Assembly (NCBI GenBank): GCA_027486795.1
Contig: JAIXOI010000035.1
Span: 1 to 64,000 of the forward strand
DNA length: 64,000 nucleotides
Direction of reading: 5' to 3'
Origin: Sphingobacteriales bacterium
GTDB taxonomy: Bacteria; Bacteroidota; Bacteroidia; Chitinophagales; CAIOSU01
The notes below the pieces were generated by a model. The model did no database searches, was not told where the DNA came from, and was given only the letters and a program-made list of their open reading frames with translations. A program made the position numbers and the translations under genes. Numbering within the stretch: position 1 is the first letter of the stretch; each line of letters opens with the position of its first letter. Below are positions 1 to 8,595 of this stretch, one piece after another.

Positions 1-1604
1 AAATTATAAACACCCATAGGCAGTTCGGATAAATCTAATTGGGTATTATTTTGGTTTAGGTATCCATTGATAACTACTTGGCCAATACTGTTATATAGTA
101 TAAAGTGGGCGTTTGCAAGTTGTTTGTTCCACTCAACAGTAACGATGCTATTGGTTGGGTTAGGGTAAAGCTTAACGAGTTGGTTTTTGCTTACCTCATT
201 TATACCTGTGCCACCTATTACAACCAAGGTTTGAGTAAAGTTTTTCCGGCAATTACGAGCATCAATTGCGCTTACTTCAATCTGATAAGTTCCGGCAGTA
301 GTATAGGCTGTTTTGCCGCCACCTGCTGCAGAGTTACTTCCGTTATCAAAATCCCATTGAAGATTTATAGGAAAATCGCCACCGAACAGCGTATCAATTG
401 CAAATTCAAGACTATCGGTCACGTTCAAATCTAGGGTGTCTTGTAAATCAGCAACAATTAGCGTTATAGAGTCAGGGTTTGCAATGGTAGTAGATAGTTG
501 CACTGCACAACCGCCATTATCAGAAACGGTGTAGTTATAAGTACCTGCAGTTAAAGAAATAAAAGTAGCACGGTTACCTGTGCTTACCGTTTGGGCATTA
601 CCCACTGACGGGGTAACTAAGTAATTAGGTGTACCGCCAACTGGCTTAACTTGCACCAAAGCATCGTTGCCACCAAAGCAACTTACCGGTATAACGATAA
701 GTTCGTAGGTAAGCAAAGCGCAACTATCGGCAACGGTTACAACTTCGGTTACTGCACAACCGTTATTATCAGTAATGGTAACGGTGTAGGTCCCAACTGT
801 TAGGTTGTTCACGGTACTGGTAGTTGCCGAGTTGCTCCAGCTATAGCTGTATGGTGCCGAACCGCCAATTGCTGTAACAGTTGCAGTGCCATTAGCCAAT
901 GCCGAATCAATGATAACAGTGTTGGTTGCGCTAGTGGCAAAGCCAGCGATATAACAAGCCTTTGAAGTAGCATCTATTGCAAAGCAAACAGGAACGTTAG
1001 CAGCACTGCCGCCACATTCGATAGGTAAAAAGCCACCATATTGGTTCAAAGTGCCAATGGTACTTACGAATCCATCAACACTCAATTCTTCGCCGCTTAA
1101 TACTTCAACAACCTTAAGAATGGCTTCTAAGTTAGTTACTGATGAAGCACCTGTTATTCCTTGGTTGTCAAACTCTTCACAAACTCCGTCAAGTAAAGAC
1201 TCAACCAAATTGCAACATGGCAAACCCGCAGAATATGAACCATTAATGATCTTATCCACCAAATCCCTAATCTGGCCAATATTAAACCTTACTGGTATTA
1301 CACAAACCTCGTCGCCATTGGTTATCTCGGCATAGCTCAGTAGATTGAACTGGCCAGATGCATTGGCAGCTATAATTTTTGGCGAACTGCCAATCAATTG
1401 AGTGTTGCTTACTAGTAAATATTCCAAATCAGGCAAAACGGTTCCCGAGTCAGTAAGGGTTGGTGCTGGGGTAGTTGCCGATAAACATACAACAGGCGAT
1501 GAGGCATTAGGTTGAATGACAGGCGCAGTTGAGTTACAATTTGCTTGAGCAAAAGCTTGGCTAATAGTAGCACATAGTGCCACCATCAATAATAAGTTTT
1601 TCAT
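1..1604 (-). CDS. Secreted T9SS-sorted protein with SprB-like repeats (3' end cut by window edge)
   Basis: I translated this frame by hand; it opens with ATG at 1604 and stays open to position 1, so the C-terminus lies outside the window. A signal peptide (MKNLLLMVALCATISQAFAQ) is followed by a roughly 200-residue region with several Cys pairs and no family I recognise. Then come SprB-like repeats of the form GGSAPYSYSWSN...GTYTVTITDNNGC, followed by a PKD-like stretch (WDFDNGS...AGTYQIEVSAID). Near the edge is the start of a type IX secretion sorting domain (KLYPNPTNSIVTVEW). Proteins of this build are exported by T9SS and end up on the cell surface or outside the cell. The gene begins 27 nt after the phosphodiesterase stop on the same strand, so co-transcription is likely. 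Its exact role is unknown. Confidence 0.85.
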   Translation of the reverse strand, partial: MKNLLLMVALCATISQAFAQANCNSTAPVIQPNASSPVVCLSATTPAPTLTDSGTVLPDLEYLLVSNTQLIGSSPKIIAANASGQFNLLSYAEITNGDEVCVIPVRFNIGQIRDLVDKIINGSYSAGLPCCNLVESLLDGVCEEFDNQGITGASSVTNLEAILKVVEVLSGEELSVDGFVSTIGTLNQYGGFLPIECGGSAANVPVCFAIDATSKACYIAGFATSATNTVIIDSALANGTATVTAIGGSAPYSYSWSNSATTSTVNNLTVGTYTVTITDNNGCAVTEVVTVADSCALLTYELIVIPVSCFGGNDALVQVKPVGGTPNYLVTPSVGNAQTVSTGNRATFISLTAGTYNYTVSDNGGCAVQLSTTIANPDSITLIVADLQDTLDLNVTDSLEFAIDTLFGGDFPINLQWDFDNGSNSAAGGGKTAYTTAGTYQIEVSAIDARNCRKNFTQTLVVIGGTGINEVSKNQLVKLYPNPTNSIVTVEWNKQLANAHFILYNSIGQVVINGYLNQNNTQLDLSELPMGVYN

Positions 1605-1631
1605 AGTAGGTAGGTTGGTGTATGGTGGTGA

Positions 1632-2849
1632 TTAGTTCTTTACAACTCTGTTCACCATTGAAATGCCGTTGTGTGTTACTTCAAGCAAATAAACACCTGC
1701 AGGCTCTTTACGAAGATCAAGTTGAACGTCAACCTTATCAGCGGTAAACGGTACCGATCCTGAAGTGATTGCACGACCATCCAAATCAAACAAACGGTAG
1801 CTTATATCATGCTTTACATGTTGCATTGATAAGGTAAAAGTACCATTTGTAGGATTAGGGAAAATATTTCCACCAGTTACATTTACAGTTATGTTGTTTA
1901 TGCCTGTTGTTTTGTTTAACCACGATTTGCCATCTAAATCCCAACGGGTTACGGTATCTGGGTCAACGTTTGGCAGCAAATGGTCGATAGCTGTTACGCA
2001 AATATCAACTAGTAGCGGGGCTTCATCAAAATCGTTTGCATTCGGGAAGATATAATCTAATGGATCTAGGCTACCTAAGTCAACTATAAGCTCTTGCTTG
2101 GGCAATGCACCTAAGTTGCTCCAGCCAATCCACCATATCTCACGCTCTTCGCGGGTTACACCGCCGTGTCCATTTCCCAGTCCGCCATGGTCAGTAGTCA
2201 GCATTACTACCCAGCTTTCGTTATTGAAGTTGGGGCGACTTTTCAACGCTGTCATCAATTGACCAACTTGCACGTCCGCATATTCAATGGCATTAATGTA
2301 AGTAGCATATAGTGGGTTGAAACCGTTGGCGTGGCCAGTAGCATCTACATCATCAATGTGTACAAAAAGAACATCAAGCGCAGTATCGTTGGCCAGCAAG
2401 CTTACACCAGCAGCCACACAGTCGTTATCTTCGCCCAATACTACTTTTTGATCCCAGCCATCATTGGTTACTTGGCTGCTCATAGGGTCCCAACTGGTAA
2501 TTTGCACCGCCTTAATGTCTGGGCGAAACTCTTTTGCGCGGGTTACAAAGTAAGGATACTCTGTCCAGTTAGGGTTGCTGTAATTGTTGTTAGTTACACC
2601 ATGTTTTTCTTCCCACACGCCAGTGAGCATAGCACTCCAGCTAGGGCCGCTCATTGTAGTGCGCAAATGCCATGAGCTAAAAGTAAAGGTACCACCCGCT
2701 GCAAGGCTATCCATATTTGGTGTATTAGCTTGTCGCAAAGCATCAGACCTAACGCCGTCGATGCCAATAAAAAGAACTTTCGTTACCGGCTGGGCTGCAA
2801 GGCTACCTAACAAAAAAACTAAAGAAAGAGTGTAAAATAGTTGTTTCAT
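1632..2849 (-). CDS. Secreted alkaline phosphatase-superfamily phosphodiesterase with T9SS sorting domain
   Basis: The 405-residue product has a signal peptide (about 1-19). Its catalytic domain belongs to the type I phosphodiesterase/nucleotide pyrophosphatase branch of the alkaline phosphatase superfamily. Metal-binding signatures are visible: GIDGVRSD (Asp31), TPNMDSL, HIDDVDATGH and TTDHGGLGNGHGG. The nucleophile is probably Ser67 or a close neighbour in MSGPSWSAMLTG, aligned by eye to the TxPN segment of NPP enzymes. Residues from about 330 to the end form a T9SS sorting domain (IFPNPTNGTFTLSM, ending VYLLEVTHNGISMVNRVVKN). The enzyme would act on phosphate esters or diesters at or outside the cell surface. 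It follows the TonB receptor gene by 42 nt, which suggests linked hydrolysis and uptake. The substrate cannot be read from the sequence. Confidence 0.88.
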   Translation of the reverse strand: MKQLFYTLSLVFLLGSLAAQPVTKVLFIGIDGVRSDALRQANTPNMDSLAAGGTFTFSSWHLRTTMSGPSWSAMLTGVWEEKHGVTNNNYSNPNWTEYPYFVTRAKEFRPDIKAVQITSWDPMSSQVTNDGWDQKVVLGEDNDCVAAGVSLLANDTALDVLFVHIDDVDATGHANGFNPLYATYINAIEYADVQVGQLMTALKSRPNFNNESWVVMLTTDHGGLGNGHGGVTREEREIWWIGWSNLGALPKQELIVDLGSLDPLDYIFPNANDFDEAPLLVDICVTAIDHLLPNVDPDTVTRWDLDGKSWLNKTTGINNITVNVTGGNIFPNPTNGTFTLSMQHVKHDISYRLFDLDGRAITSGSVPFTADKVDVQLDLRKEPAGVYLLEVTHNGISMVNRVVKN

Positions 2850-2891
2850 AGTTATGTGTTTGAGATTGCTAAAGTAATGAACGTATGTTAC

Positions 2892-5834
2892 CTATAGATT
2901 AAATTTAACCCCTATTATGCCCCTTATCGAATAATATTCAGTTTGTACTGGTCGCTCTATACGGCCTCTATAAATACGCAGGGGGCTGTTTAGCAAATTG
3001 TTCCACTCGGTATATATGGAAAAGTGTTTGTTAAGCTTATACGAAACTGACAAATCCATACTGGTAAATGAGCCATAAAAGGTATCGTACTCATCAGTAT
3101 CTGGGTTAATTAACTGGTTTACCCCATTAATTTCGGTGGCAGCCAGGTTTAGCTCTAACAAGTATGCACTTTTATAATTTACTGCAAGGCGGGCTTGCAG
3201 GTTATGCTTTTCATAAAACAAAGCCACATTGAATAGGTGTGGAGCCTGCCTAGGCAAAGGCTGGTTGAAAGTACGGCCGGGCACCTCCATACGCGACCAG
3301 ATATAGCTGTAATTGGCATTGATACCGAAACCACTTAAAAAGCCGGGAAGAAAATCGAAACGTCGATTGAACACAAATTCTGCACCAGCCAGATGCGAAA
3401 GCGCTTGCGCGTTTTGAAAACTCTTGATGCCGATAGCGCTATTGCCCACTGCTACATCTGTTGACGATTCGGTAGTGGCAAAAATGTGATCTTGAATGGC
3501 TTTGTAAAATGCACCGCCCGATATCATACCTATGTTGCCGAAATAATGCTCCCAGGCAATATCAAAGTTCCAGGCGTAGGTTGGTTTTAAATCAGGATTG
3601 CCGAAAGTTCGCACTAGGTCGGTAAAGGAATAGAAAGGATCGCCTGGCTTGGACTCATTAAAATTGGGTCTACGGAAAGTACGGGTAACCGCGAAACGCA
3701 AATTGTTCTTTTTGTTGGGTGAATATTTGAATTGAACCATAGGCAAAAGAGCCACATATTTGCTGCCCGACGATACGCCATATACTGGCTTGCTGGTTTC
3801 TAGTAGCCCCGTTACTGGATTAAAGAATACTTCAATCTTGCCCAACGAATCTGCTTGCATATCCAGTTCAGTATATTCCATACGCAACCCGCCAAGCAGC
3901 ATCATTTGCTCATTTATCTGGAACTCGGCCATGCCATAAGCGGCATACACGTGCTCTTGATAAGTGTAGCGTGAGCCTACAAACTCTGCAAATGAGGGGT
4001 TATTCTCATCCATCACCCTTTCGCGAAGAGTATCTCCTACTTGGCCTAGAAAACTGCTGTATTGGTCTTCGGTAAGAAACGGCATAAAGGTGCCTTGATA
4101 TGGCTGGCCCAATTCTTGCAGAAAACCGCCTTTTTCGTCCAATGCTTCCGTTTCAAACTGATCAAGGGTATATCCTTGTGGTTTCTTGGTTACATCAGGA
4201 ATCCACTCGTGCAGGCTATAAAACCGCCCCCCTTCTTTTATCCGTACCTTAGTGCCTATCTTAATCTTCCATTGGCTGTTAGGTTGGTAAGTAAGGTCCA
4301 ATTGGCCCACAATCGGGTCGCGCTCCCAAGTTTCGTTTATCTCGCTGTATGCGGTAGTAAACTCAAAATCCTCAGGGCGCAGCTCTTGTTGTATCAGTGG
4401 TTGTATATTGTCATAGTCATCTCCACCTGTCGGGTGGTCGTCCTCTATCAACTTTACCTCATCGGCGGCTAGGGCTGGGTTGGTTATAATGTTACCGCCC
4501 TCGTCGAGGTATATCAAATCCTCATAAGTAAGGTTGAAACGTTCAAACTGTACAACATGATAGCCATTGCGGTTATCATCCCCATCGAAAGGTACATTCC
4601 CGTAACCAAAGCGGTTGCTGTAACTGGCAAAGCGAACATCAAGATTAATCTTAGGGTTTAACTTAAAATTTCCACCTACCTCACCGCCAATCATACGGTT
4701 GAGCATTATATCATGGATATTTTGCAGCCTTACTGTTCTTCCAGCACCTACAAACCAGTTATACATGGTTTTACGGTTCCATTCATTATCGCGCATGCCA
4801 CCGTAGATAAACTTGGCATAAATTCGGTTTTGATCTGTAAATTTATACTCCATGCTGGCGGTGGTGCCAATGGTGCGGCGTGTGCCTACGTAATCCCTAA
4901 GCTCCAAGCGGTTTAAACCTTGGTTCTCGTTGCTTCCATATATCACTTCATAGTTATCGGTAGCGTAACTGCGGTTCCACAAGCTTCCTGCAATCAGATA
5001 GCCAAATTTCTTGTTCTTGCTGCGGTCGCCCCAAAGTATGGAGGAGTTTACTATCGGGCCTTGCGCCTGAAAGTTAAAGCCACCGCCTAAGTTAACTGAT
5101 AGTGTGCGTTCTAACGGGGCTGCCTTGGTTATAAAATTAATGCTGCCACCTATAGCGTCGCCTTCAATATCAGGGGTTAGGGCTTTGCTTACTACTATAA
5201 ACTCTATCAACTCAGCCGGAAAAATATCGAAGGCCACTGTTCGAGAGTCTGCATTTTCGTCGGCTACTGGCAATCTATCACCGTTTATGAGAGAAGCACT
5301 CCAGTCGTGTGGGGTGCCCCTTAATGAAATGTATCGCCCTTCGCCCTGGTCGCGCTCAATAGAAACAGATGGAATTCGTTGAACTGCTTCGGCAGCGTTT
5401 TTATCAGGTAGTTTGCCAATACCATCAGCAGCTACAACAGTTACAATGGTATTCGAGACTTTGGTCATGTTTATAGCTTTAGCCTCGCTGTTGCGCATAG
5501 AACCTTCAACCACAACCACATTTAAATATTCGCCAGCAGTGAGCATAACGGTACCGAGGCTCAATGGTTTTTCGGTTACGGTTATCGTGTCAATATAATC
5601 TTGGTATCCTATAAATGATACTTTTATTTGGTAAGTACCATATGGAATATTGATCAGTTGGAAATGACCGTTTAAGTCTGTACTGGCTCCATATTTGGTG
5701 CTGTCAAGCATTATTGTAGCTCCAGGTAGGGTGCCGCCACCATCAGATATGGTTCCTGAAACAGAGCCTTGCCCACGCAACAAATGCGATAAAAATAGCA
5801 ACGGTAAAATTGCAAGCAGGTATTTAATCTTCAT
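2892..5834 (-). CDS. TonB-dependent outer membrane receptor
   Basis: The 980-residue protein has a signal peptide (about 1-21), a carboxypeptidase-regulatory-like domain (about 23-105, GTISDGGGTLPGATI...YGTYQIKVSFIGY), a plug domain (about 125-235) and a long beta-barrel ending in an aromatic/hydrophobic strand (GIIGVKFNL). The plug carries AEAVQRIPSVSIERDQGEG, YISLRGTP and IEGDAIGGSINFITK, which resembles the TonB-Xanth-Caul type of receptor rather than SusC. It would import a substrate across the outer membrane using TonB-ExbBD energy. No SusD-like partner is adjacent. It overlaps the upstream small gene by 11 nt and precedes a secreted phosphodiesterase, so a phosphorylated substrate is plausible but is only an inference. 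Confidence 0.93.
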   Translation of the reverse strand: MKIKYLLAILPLLFLSHLLRGQGSVSGTISDGGGTLPGATIMLDSTKYGASTDLNGHFQLINIPYGTYQIKVSFIGYQDYIDTITVTEKPLSLGTVMLTAGEYLNVVVVEGSMRNSEAKAINMTKVSNTIVTVVAADGIGKLPDKNAAEAVQRIPSVSIERDQGEGRYISLRGTPHDWSASLINGDRLPVADENADSRTVAFDIFPAELIEFIVVSKALTPDIEGDAIGGSINFITKAAPLERTLSVNLGGGFNFQAQGPIVNSSILWGDRSKNKKFGYLIAGSLWNRSYATDNYEVIYGSNENQGLNRLELRDYVGTRRTIGTTASMEYKFTDQNRIYAKFIYGGMRDNEWNRKTMYNWFVGAGRTVRLQNIHDIMLNRMIGGEVGGNFKLNPKINLDVRFASYSNRFGYGNVPFDGDDNRNGYHVVQFERFNLTYEDLIYLDEGGNIITNPALAADEVKLIEDDHPTGGDDYDNIQPLIQQELRPEDFEFTTAYSEINETWERDPIVGQLDLTYQPNSQWKIKIGTKVRIKEGGRFYSLHEWIPDVTKKPQGYTLDQFETEALDEKGGFLQELGQPYQGTFMPFLTEDQYSSFLGQVGDTLRERVMDENNPSFAEFVGSRYTYQEHVYAAYGMAEFQINEQMMLLGGLRMEYTELDMQADSLGKIEVFFNPVTGLLETSKPVYGVSSGSKYVALLPMVQFKYSPNKKNNLRFAVTRTFRRPNFNESKPGDPFYSFTDLVRTFGNPDLKPTYAWNFDIAWEHYFGNIGMISGGAFYKAIQDHIFATTESSTDVAVGNSAIGIKSFQNAQALSHLAGAEFVFNRRFDFLPGFLSGFGINANYSYIWSRMEVPGRTFNQPLPRQAPHLFNVALFYEKHNLQARLAVNYKSAYLLELNLAATEINGVNQLINPDTDEYDTFYGSFTSMDLSVSYKLNKHFSIYTEWNNLLNSPLRIYRGRIERPVQTEYYSIRGIIGVKFNL

Positions 5835-6291
5835 GTCGGGTACATTTGCCGCAATGGCAGTGCTTGGTTAGGTAGTCGGCTCCGTATAAATCTAGTAGCA
5901 TTTTTTCTTTTCGCGCAATCAAATACGCCGCAGCCCCAAGATTTTGTTGCTTATTGGCTACCTCAATTGCTTTGTCGTAAAATGCTTCTTCTAAGTGGTG
6001 GTCGGGGTATTTGGCCTGTATTAGCGTAACCAAACGGTAAAACTCTGCAAAAATTTGCTGTCCACTAAGCTTTCCAGCTAAAAGGCTATTGGGTTCAATT
6101 TGGTTCTCTTCCATTAAGTAGGCTAACTCTAAATAATGATGAGCTAGGCTAAATTCAATATGGTAGCAGGTATCAGAGGTGTCGTGTTCGGTATGCTTAA
6201 TTTGCGATTGAGCAACTACTGATGAATATAAGGGCCAAAGAGAAATAAGCAAGAACAGCCATTTCGGGCATACCTGTAAATATTGCATCAT
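5824..6291 (-). CDS. Small secreted protein of unknown function
   Basis: The 155-residue product has a hydrophobic N-terminus typical of a signal peptide (about 9-27, WLFLLISLWPLYSSVVAQ). The rest is mostly helical by composition, with an alpha-helical-repeat look (LAHHYLELAYLMEE, EEAFYDKAIEVANKQQNLGAAAYLI). The C-terminus is Cys/His-rich (KHCHCGKC) and could bind a metal or form disulfides. I recognise no family. Two adjacent Met codons (6291 and 6288) could each be the start. It overlaps the receptor gene by 11 nt, so it is probably translated together with it and may be an accessory factor of the same uptake locus. Confidence 0.75.
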   Translation of the reverse strand: MMQYLQVCPKWLFLLISLWPLYSSVVAQSQIKHTEHDTSDTCYHIEFSLAHHYLELAYLMEENQIEPNSLLAGKLSGQQIFAEFYRLVTLIQAKYPDHHLEEAFYDKAIEVANKQQNLGAAAYLIARKEKMLLDLYGADYLTKHCHCGKCTRHED

Positions 6292-6306
6292 TTATTGTTT
6301 ATGGTG

Positions 6307-6314
6307 CAAAAGTC
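6307..6314 (-). promoter_or_regulatory. Possible Bacteroidota -7 box
   Basis: On the minus strand this reads GACTTTTG, one mismatch from TAnnTTTG. It would place transcription start about 10-14 nt before the 155-residue gene and so drive the receptor operon. No convincing -33 element was seen, so this is weak. Confidence 0.25.
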
Positions 6315-6383
6315 ATTTTTTAATGTTGAGAGAATGTTATCGAAATGTTAAAATTAGCAAGCGAATCAGATGCCAGTAACGTT

Positions 6384-6427
6384 AAAACAAGCAAGGAGCA
6401 CCAAATTTGGTGCTCCTTGCTTGTTTT
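6384..6427 (-). terminator. Perfect palindromic terminator after the ABC1 kinase gene
   Basis: A 44-nt perfect inverted repeat has arms 6384-6405 and 6406-6427, with a GC-rich core (GCAAGGAGCACC) flanked by AAAACAA and TTGTTTT. It starts 22 nt past the stop of the ABC1-family gene and would give a strong hairpin followed by U residues. Because it is fully symmetric it could act in both directions. It also insulates the downstream receptor operon. Confidence 0.85.
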
Positions 6428-6449
6428 GTAATGATATTATTTCAAAGTG

Positions 6450-7760
6450 CTATTCCGCTACATACTTGCTTTTTGTAGTAATGGTTGCGCCCATGTTATG
6501 TAGTAAATTGAAAAGGCCATAATATACCCTGCCAATGTACATTCCGTCTTTAGGGCCACGTGCCATTTTGGATGCCATTTTGAATTTTTGTTTGGCCACA
6601 CTTTCGCCGTGGGAATAAAGCTCTTTAAAGTAACTTGGGTCGCTAAAATCAAATTTACCTGCATGAACCGGACGACCAAAGAGTTCCATGGATTTTTTGA
6701 AAAGCGCATAGAAGAATTCCTTGTCCTCTTTGCTATCTTTCTCAAACAAAAACGCAAGGCGATACATTAAATCAGTAACACGCTTGTCGTCGTTTACTAG
6801 GGTGGGGTCGAGCAACAGCTTAAATTCTGCATAAAAGTCATCCGGGAGGCGTTTTACACAGCCGAAATCCAAAATTGCTAAGGTATTGTCAGGCAAAACT
6901 AAGAAGTTGCCCGGGTGCGGGTCGGCATGCACCATGCGAATGTTGTGAATCTGGAAATCGTAAAAGTCCCAAAGTTGCTGCCCTATTTGATTTCTTACTT
7001 CTTGAGATGGATTGGTTTTCAGAAACTCGTTTAGGTGCATCCCATCTATCCAATCCATGGTAAGGATGCGCGTGGTAGATAGTTCGCGGTAATATTTAGG
7101 AAAAGAAAGAAATGTAAGCGGAGCACAAGCTTTGCTTATCAATTCGGCTTGCTCTAGCTCGTTTACATAGTCAGCTTCTTCCATCAAGCGCTCCTCTACC
7201 TCATTAATGTATTGCTCGGCTTCTTTGGCGTTCATGCGCATAATGCTAAGCGCTAGCGGCCTTACCATGTTTAGGTCGCTTTTGATGCTATCGCCTACGC
7301 CCGGGTATTGAACTTTTACTGCTAATTTTTTGCCATTCAGTTCCGCTTGATGGACTTGTCCCATCGATGCAGCATGCAAAGCTTCTTTGCTAAACTTGTC
7401 GTAAACATCGCTAGGCGATTTACCCATTTGTTCTTTGAAGGTTTTTACAACCAACGGAAACGAAAGGGGAGGAGCATTGTATTGTGCTGCGGAAAACTTC
7501 TCTAGAAACTGCTTGGGCAAAGCATTTTGATCCATACTTAGCATCTGGGCAGCCTTTAATGCACTGCCCTTTAACTCAGTCATTGCATTGAAAATATCTT
7601 CTGCATTTTGCTTGTCCAGTTCATCTCGGCTTAAGTCGGGGTTCACCATTTTTTTCGAATAGTGTTTTAGGTAATTGGCTCCAACTTTCGCTCCCGTTTT
7701 TAAAAACTTGCTTGCCCGCTCTACTTTAGAGGTAGGTATATAATCTTGCTCTCCTTTCAT
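6450..7760 (-). CDS. ABC1/AarF/UbiB-family atypical protein kinase
   Basis: With the start at 7760 the product is 436 residues. Hallmarks of the UbiB/ABC1 family are present: the KxGQ-like segment as KGSALKAAQ (64-72), the Ala-rich loop HAASMGQVH (129-137) that replaces a Gly-rich loop, Lys149 (LAVKVQYPG), the catalytic loop VHADPHPGNF (277-286) and DFG (298-300). Family members are ATPases or kinases tied to isoprenoid lipids such as quinones. The frame opens further at 7796, but that start would overlap the regulator by 29 nt and adds residues unlike the family. The 7760 ATG lies 7 nt after the regulator stop. It probably forms an operon with the TetR-like gene. Confidence 0.9.
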   Translation of the reverse strand: MKGEQDYIPTSKVERASKFLKTGAKVGANYLKHYSKKMVNPDLSRDELDKQNAEDIFNAMTELKGSALKAAQMLSMDQNALPKQFLEKFSAAQYNAPPLSFPLVVKTFKEQMGKSPSDVYDKFSKEALHAASMGQVHQAELNGKKLAVKVQYPGVGDSIKSDLNMVRPLALSIMRMNAKEAEQYINEVEERLMEEADYVNELEQAELISKACAPLTFLSFPKYYRELSTTRILTMDWIDGMHLNEFLKTNPSQEVRNQIGQQLWDFYDFQIHNIRMVHADPHPGNFLVLPDNTLAILDFGCVKRLPDDFYAEFKLLLDPTLVNDDKRVTDLMYRLAFLFEKDSKEDKEFFYALFKKSMELFGRPVHAGKFDFSDPSYFKELYSHGESVAKQKFKMASKMARGPKDGMYIGRVYYGLFNLLHNMGATITTKSKYVAE

Positions 7761-7767
7761 ACTATCT

Positions 7768-8400
7768 TCAACGGTTCTTGAATAAAAATTGCCCAAACTC
7801 TATTATTGAATCCAATGGTCCGCGCGCCATTAAATCAAGCGAGAGATTTACAGAACGTTCAACTGCCTCATCTGTTTTTTGAAAATCCACACTGGTATCT
7901 TTCTTCCAGAAATTGAGAATAAACAAACATTGTGCCCACAAGGCCTCATTATATCTATCGCTTAAAAAAGCACGTTGCTCTACTTCGCCAGTCTCGATAC
8001 CGAGGTTTATTAATCCTTGTGTATAATCTAAAAATGCTTTTTTGAACAGCACTAGCACATCAGTACCCATAATGGAAGCCCCCAAGTGCAATGGGGCTAT
8101 CTTTACGTAAGCGCGGTGCGGTTTTAGTACTTCGAGCAACGTAAAATAAAATGCCAGTAACCTTTCTCGAGCAACATACTCAGCATAAGCGGGTTCGGCT
8201 TTTAATCGCTCAAAATTTTCCTCAATAAATGACTGCCAAACGGCAGCTTCTAATTGGGCTATAGAATTGAAATGGCTACCTAAGTTCTCTTTTTCTTCAC
8301 CAAAATGCTTTGCAAACTGATACAACGAACCAGGACGAGAACCCACTTCGCTTACATAATTCAAATACTCTTTTACCAAGCTGTTAGTTGTATGGTTCAA
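7768..8400 (-). CDS. TetR-like transcriptional regulator
   Basis: The 210-residue, mostly helical product has an N-terminal segment that fits a TetR helix-turn-helix (LVKEYLNYVSE...PGSLYQFAKHFG...SHFNSIAQLEAAVWQSFIEENF). The remaining ~150 residues are a ligand-binding-type helical domain. The HTH is divergent, so sequence-specific DNA binding is inferred rather than certain. The only in-frame start compatible with this N-terminus is TTG at 8400, and a promoter-like pair of boxes lies about 33-60 nt upstream. It is followed 7 nt later by the ABC1-family kinase, and the two genes appear to form one transcript. Confidence 0.75.
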   Translation of the reverse strand: MNHTTNSLVKEYLNYVSEVGSRPGSLYQFAKHFGEEKENLGSHFNSIAQLEAAVWQSFIEENFERLKAEPAYAEYVARERLLAFYFTLLEVLKPHRAYVKIAPLHLGASIMGTDVLVLFKKAFLDYTQGLINLGIETGEVEQRAFLSDRYNEALWAQCLFILNFWKKDTSVDFQKTDEAVERSVNLSLDLMARGPLDSIIEFGQFLFKNR

Positions 8401-8432
8401 TGTGCTGTGTAGTTGATTGGTTGTAGAAATAA

Positions 8433-8463
8433 CAAATTATAGGTGGTATAGTGGTAACGCAAA
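8433..8463 (-). promoter_or_regulatory. Probable promoter of the TetR-ABC1 operon
   Basis: On the minus strand TTTG (8460-8463) is followed about 18-20 nt later by TATAATTTG (8433-8441). This fits the Bacteroidota -33 TTTG / -7 TAnnTTTG pattern with a one-base variation. The predicted transcription start lies about 25 nt before the TTG start codon. Confidence 0.4.
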
Positions 8464-8595
8464 AAAGGCCAAATTTGTTTCCAAACGCTGTAATAACGGC
8501 AAATGTATTTTATTTACAAAGGTAATTATAAGACGTTTTAGAAGCACTGGTATTGCACAGCGATGAGCTATGCATAACATTTATTAACGCTGACC

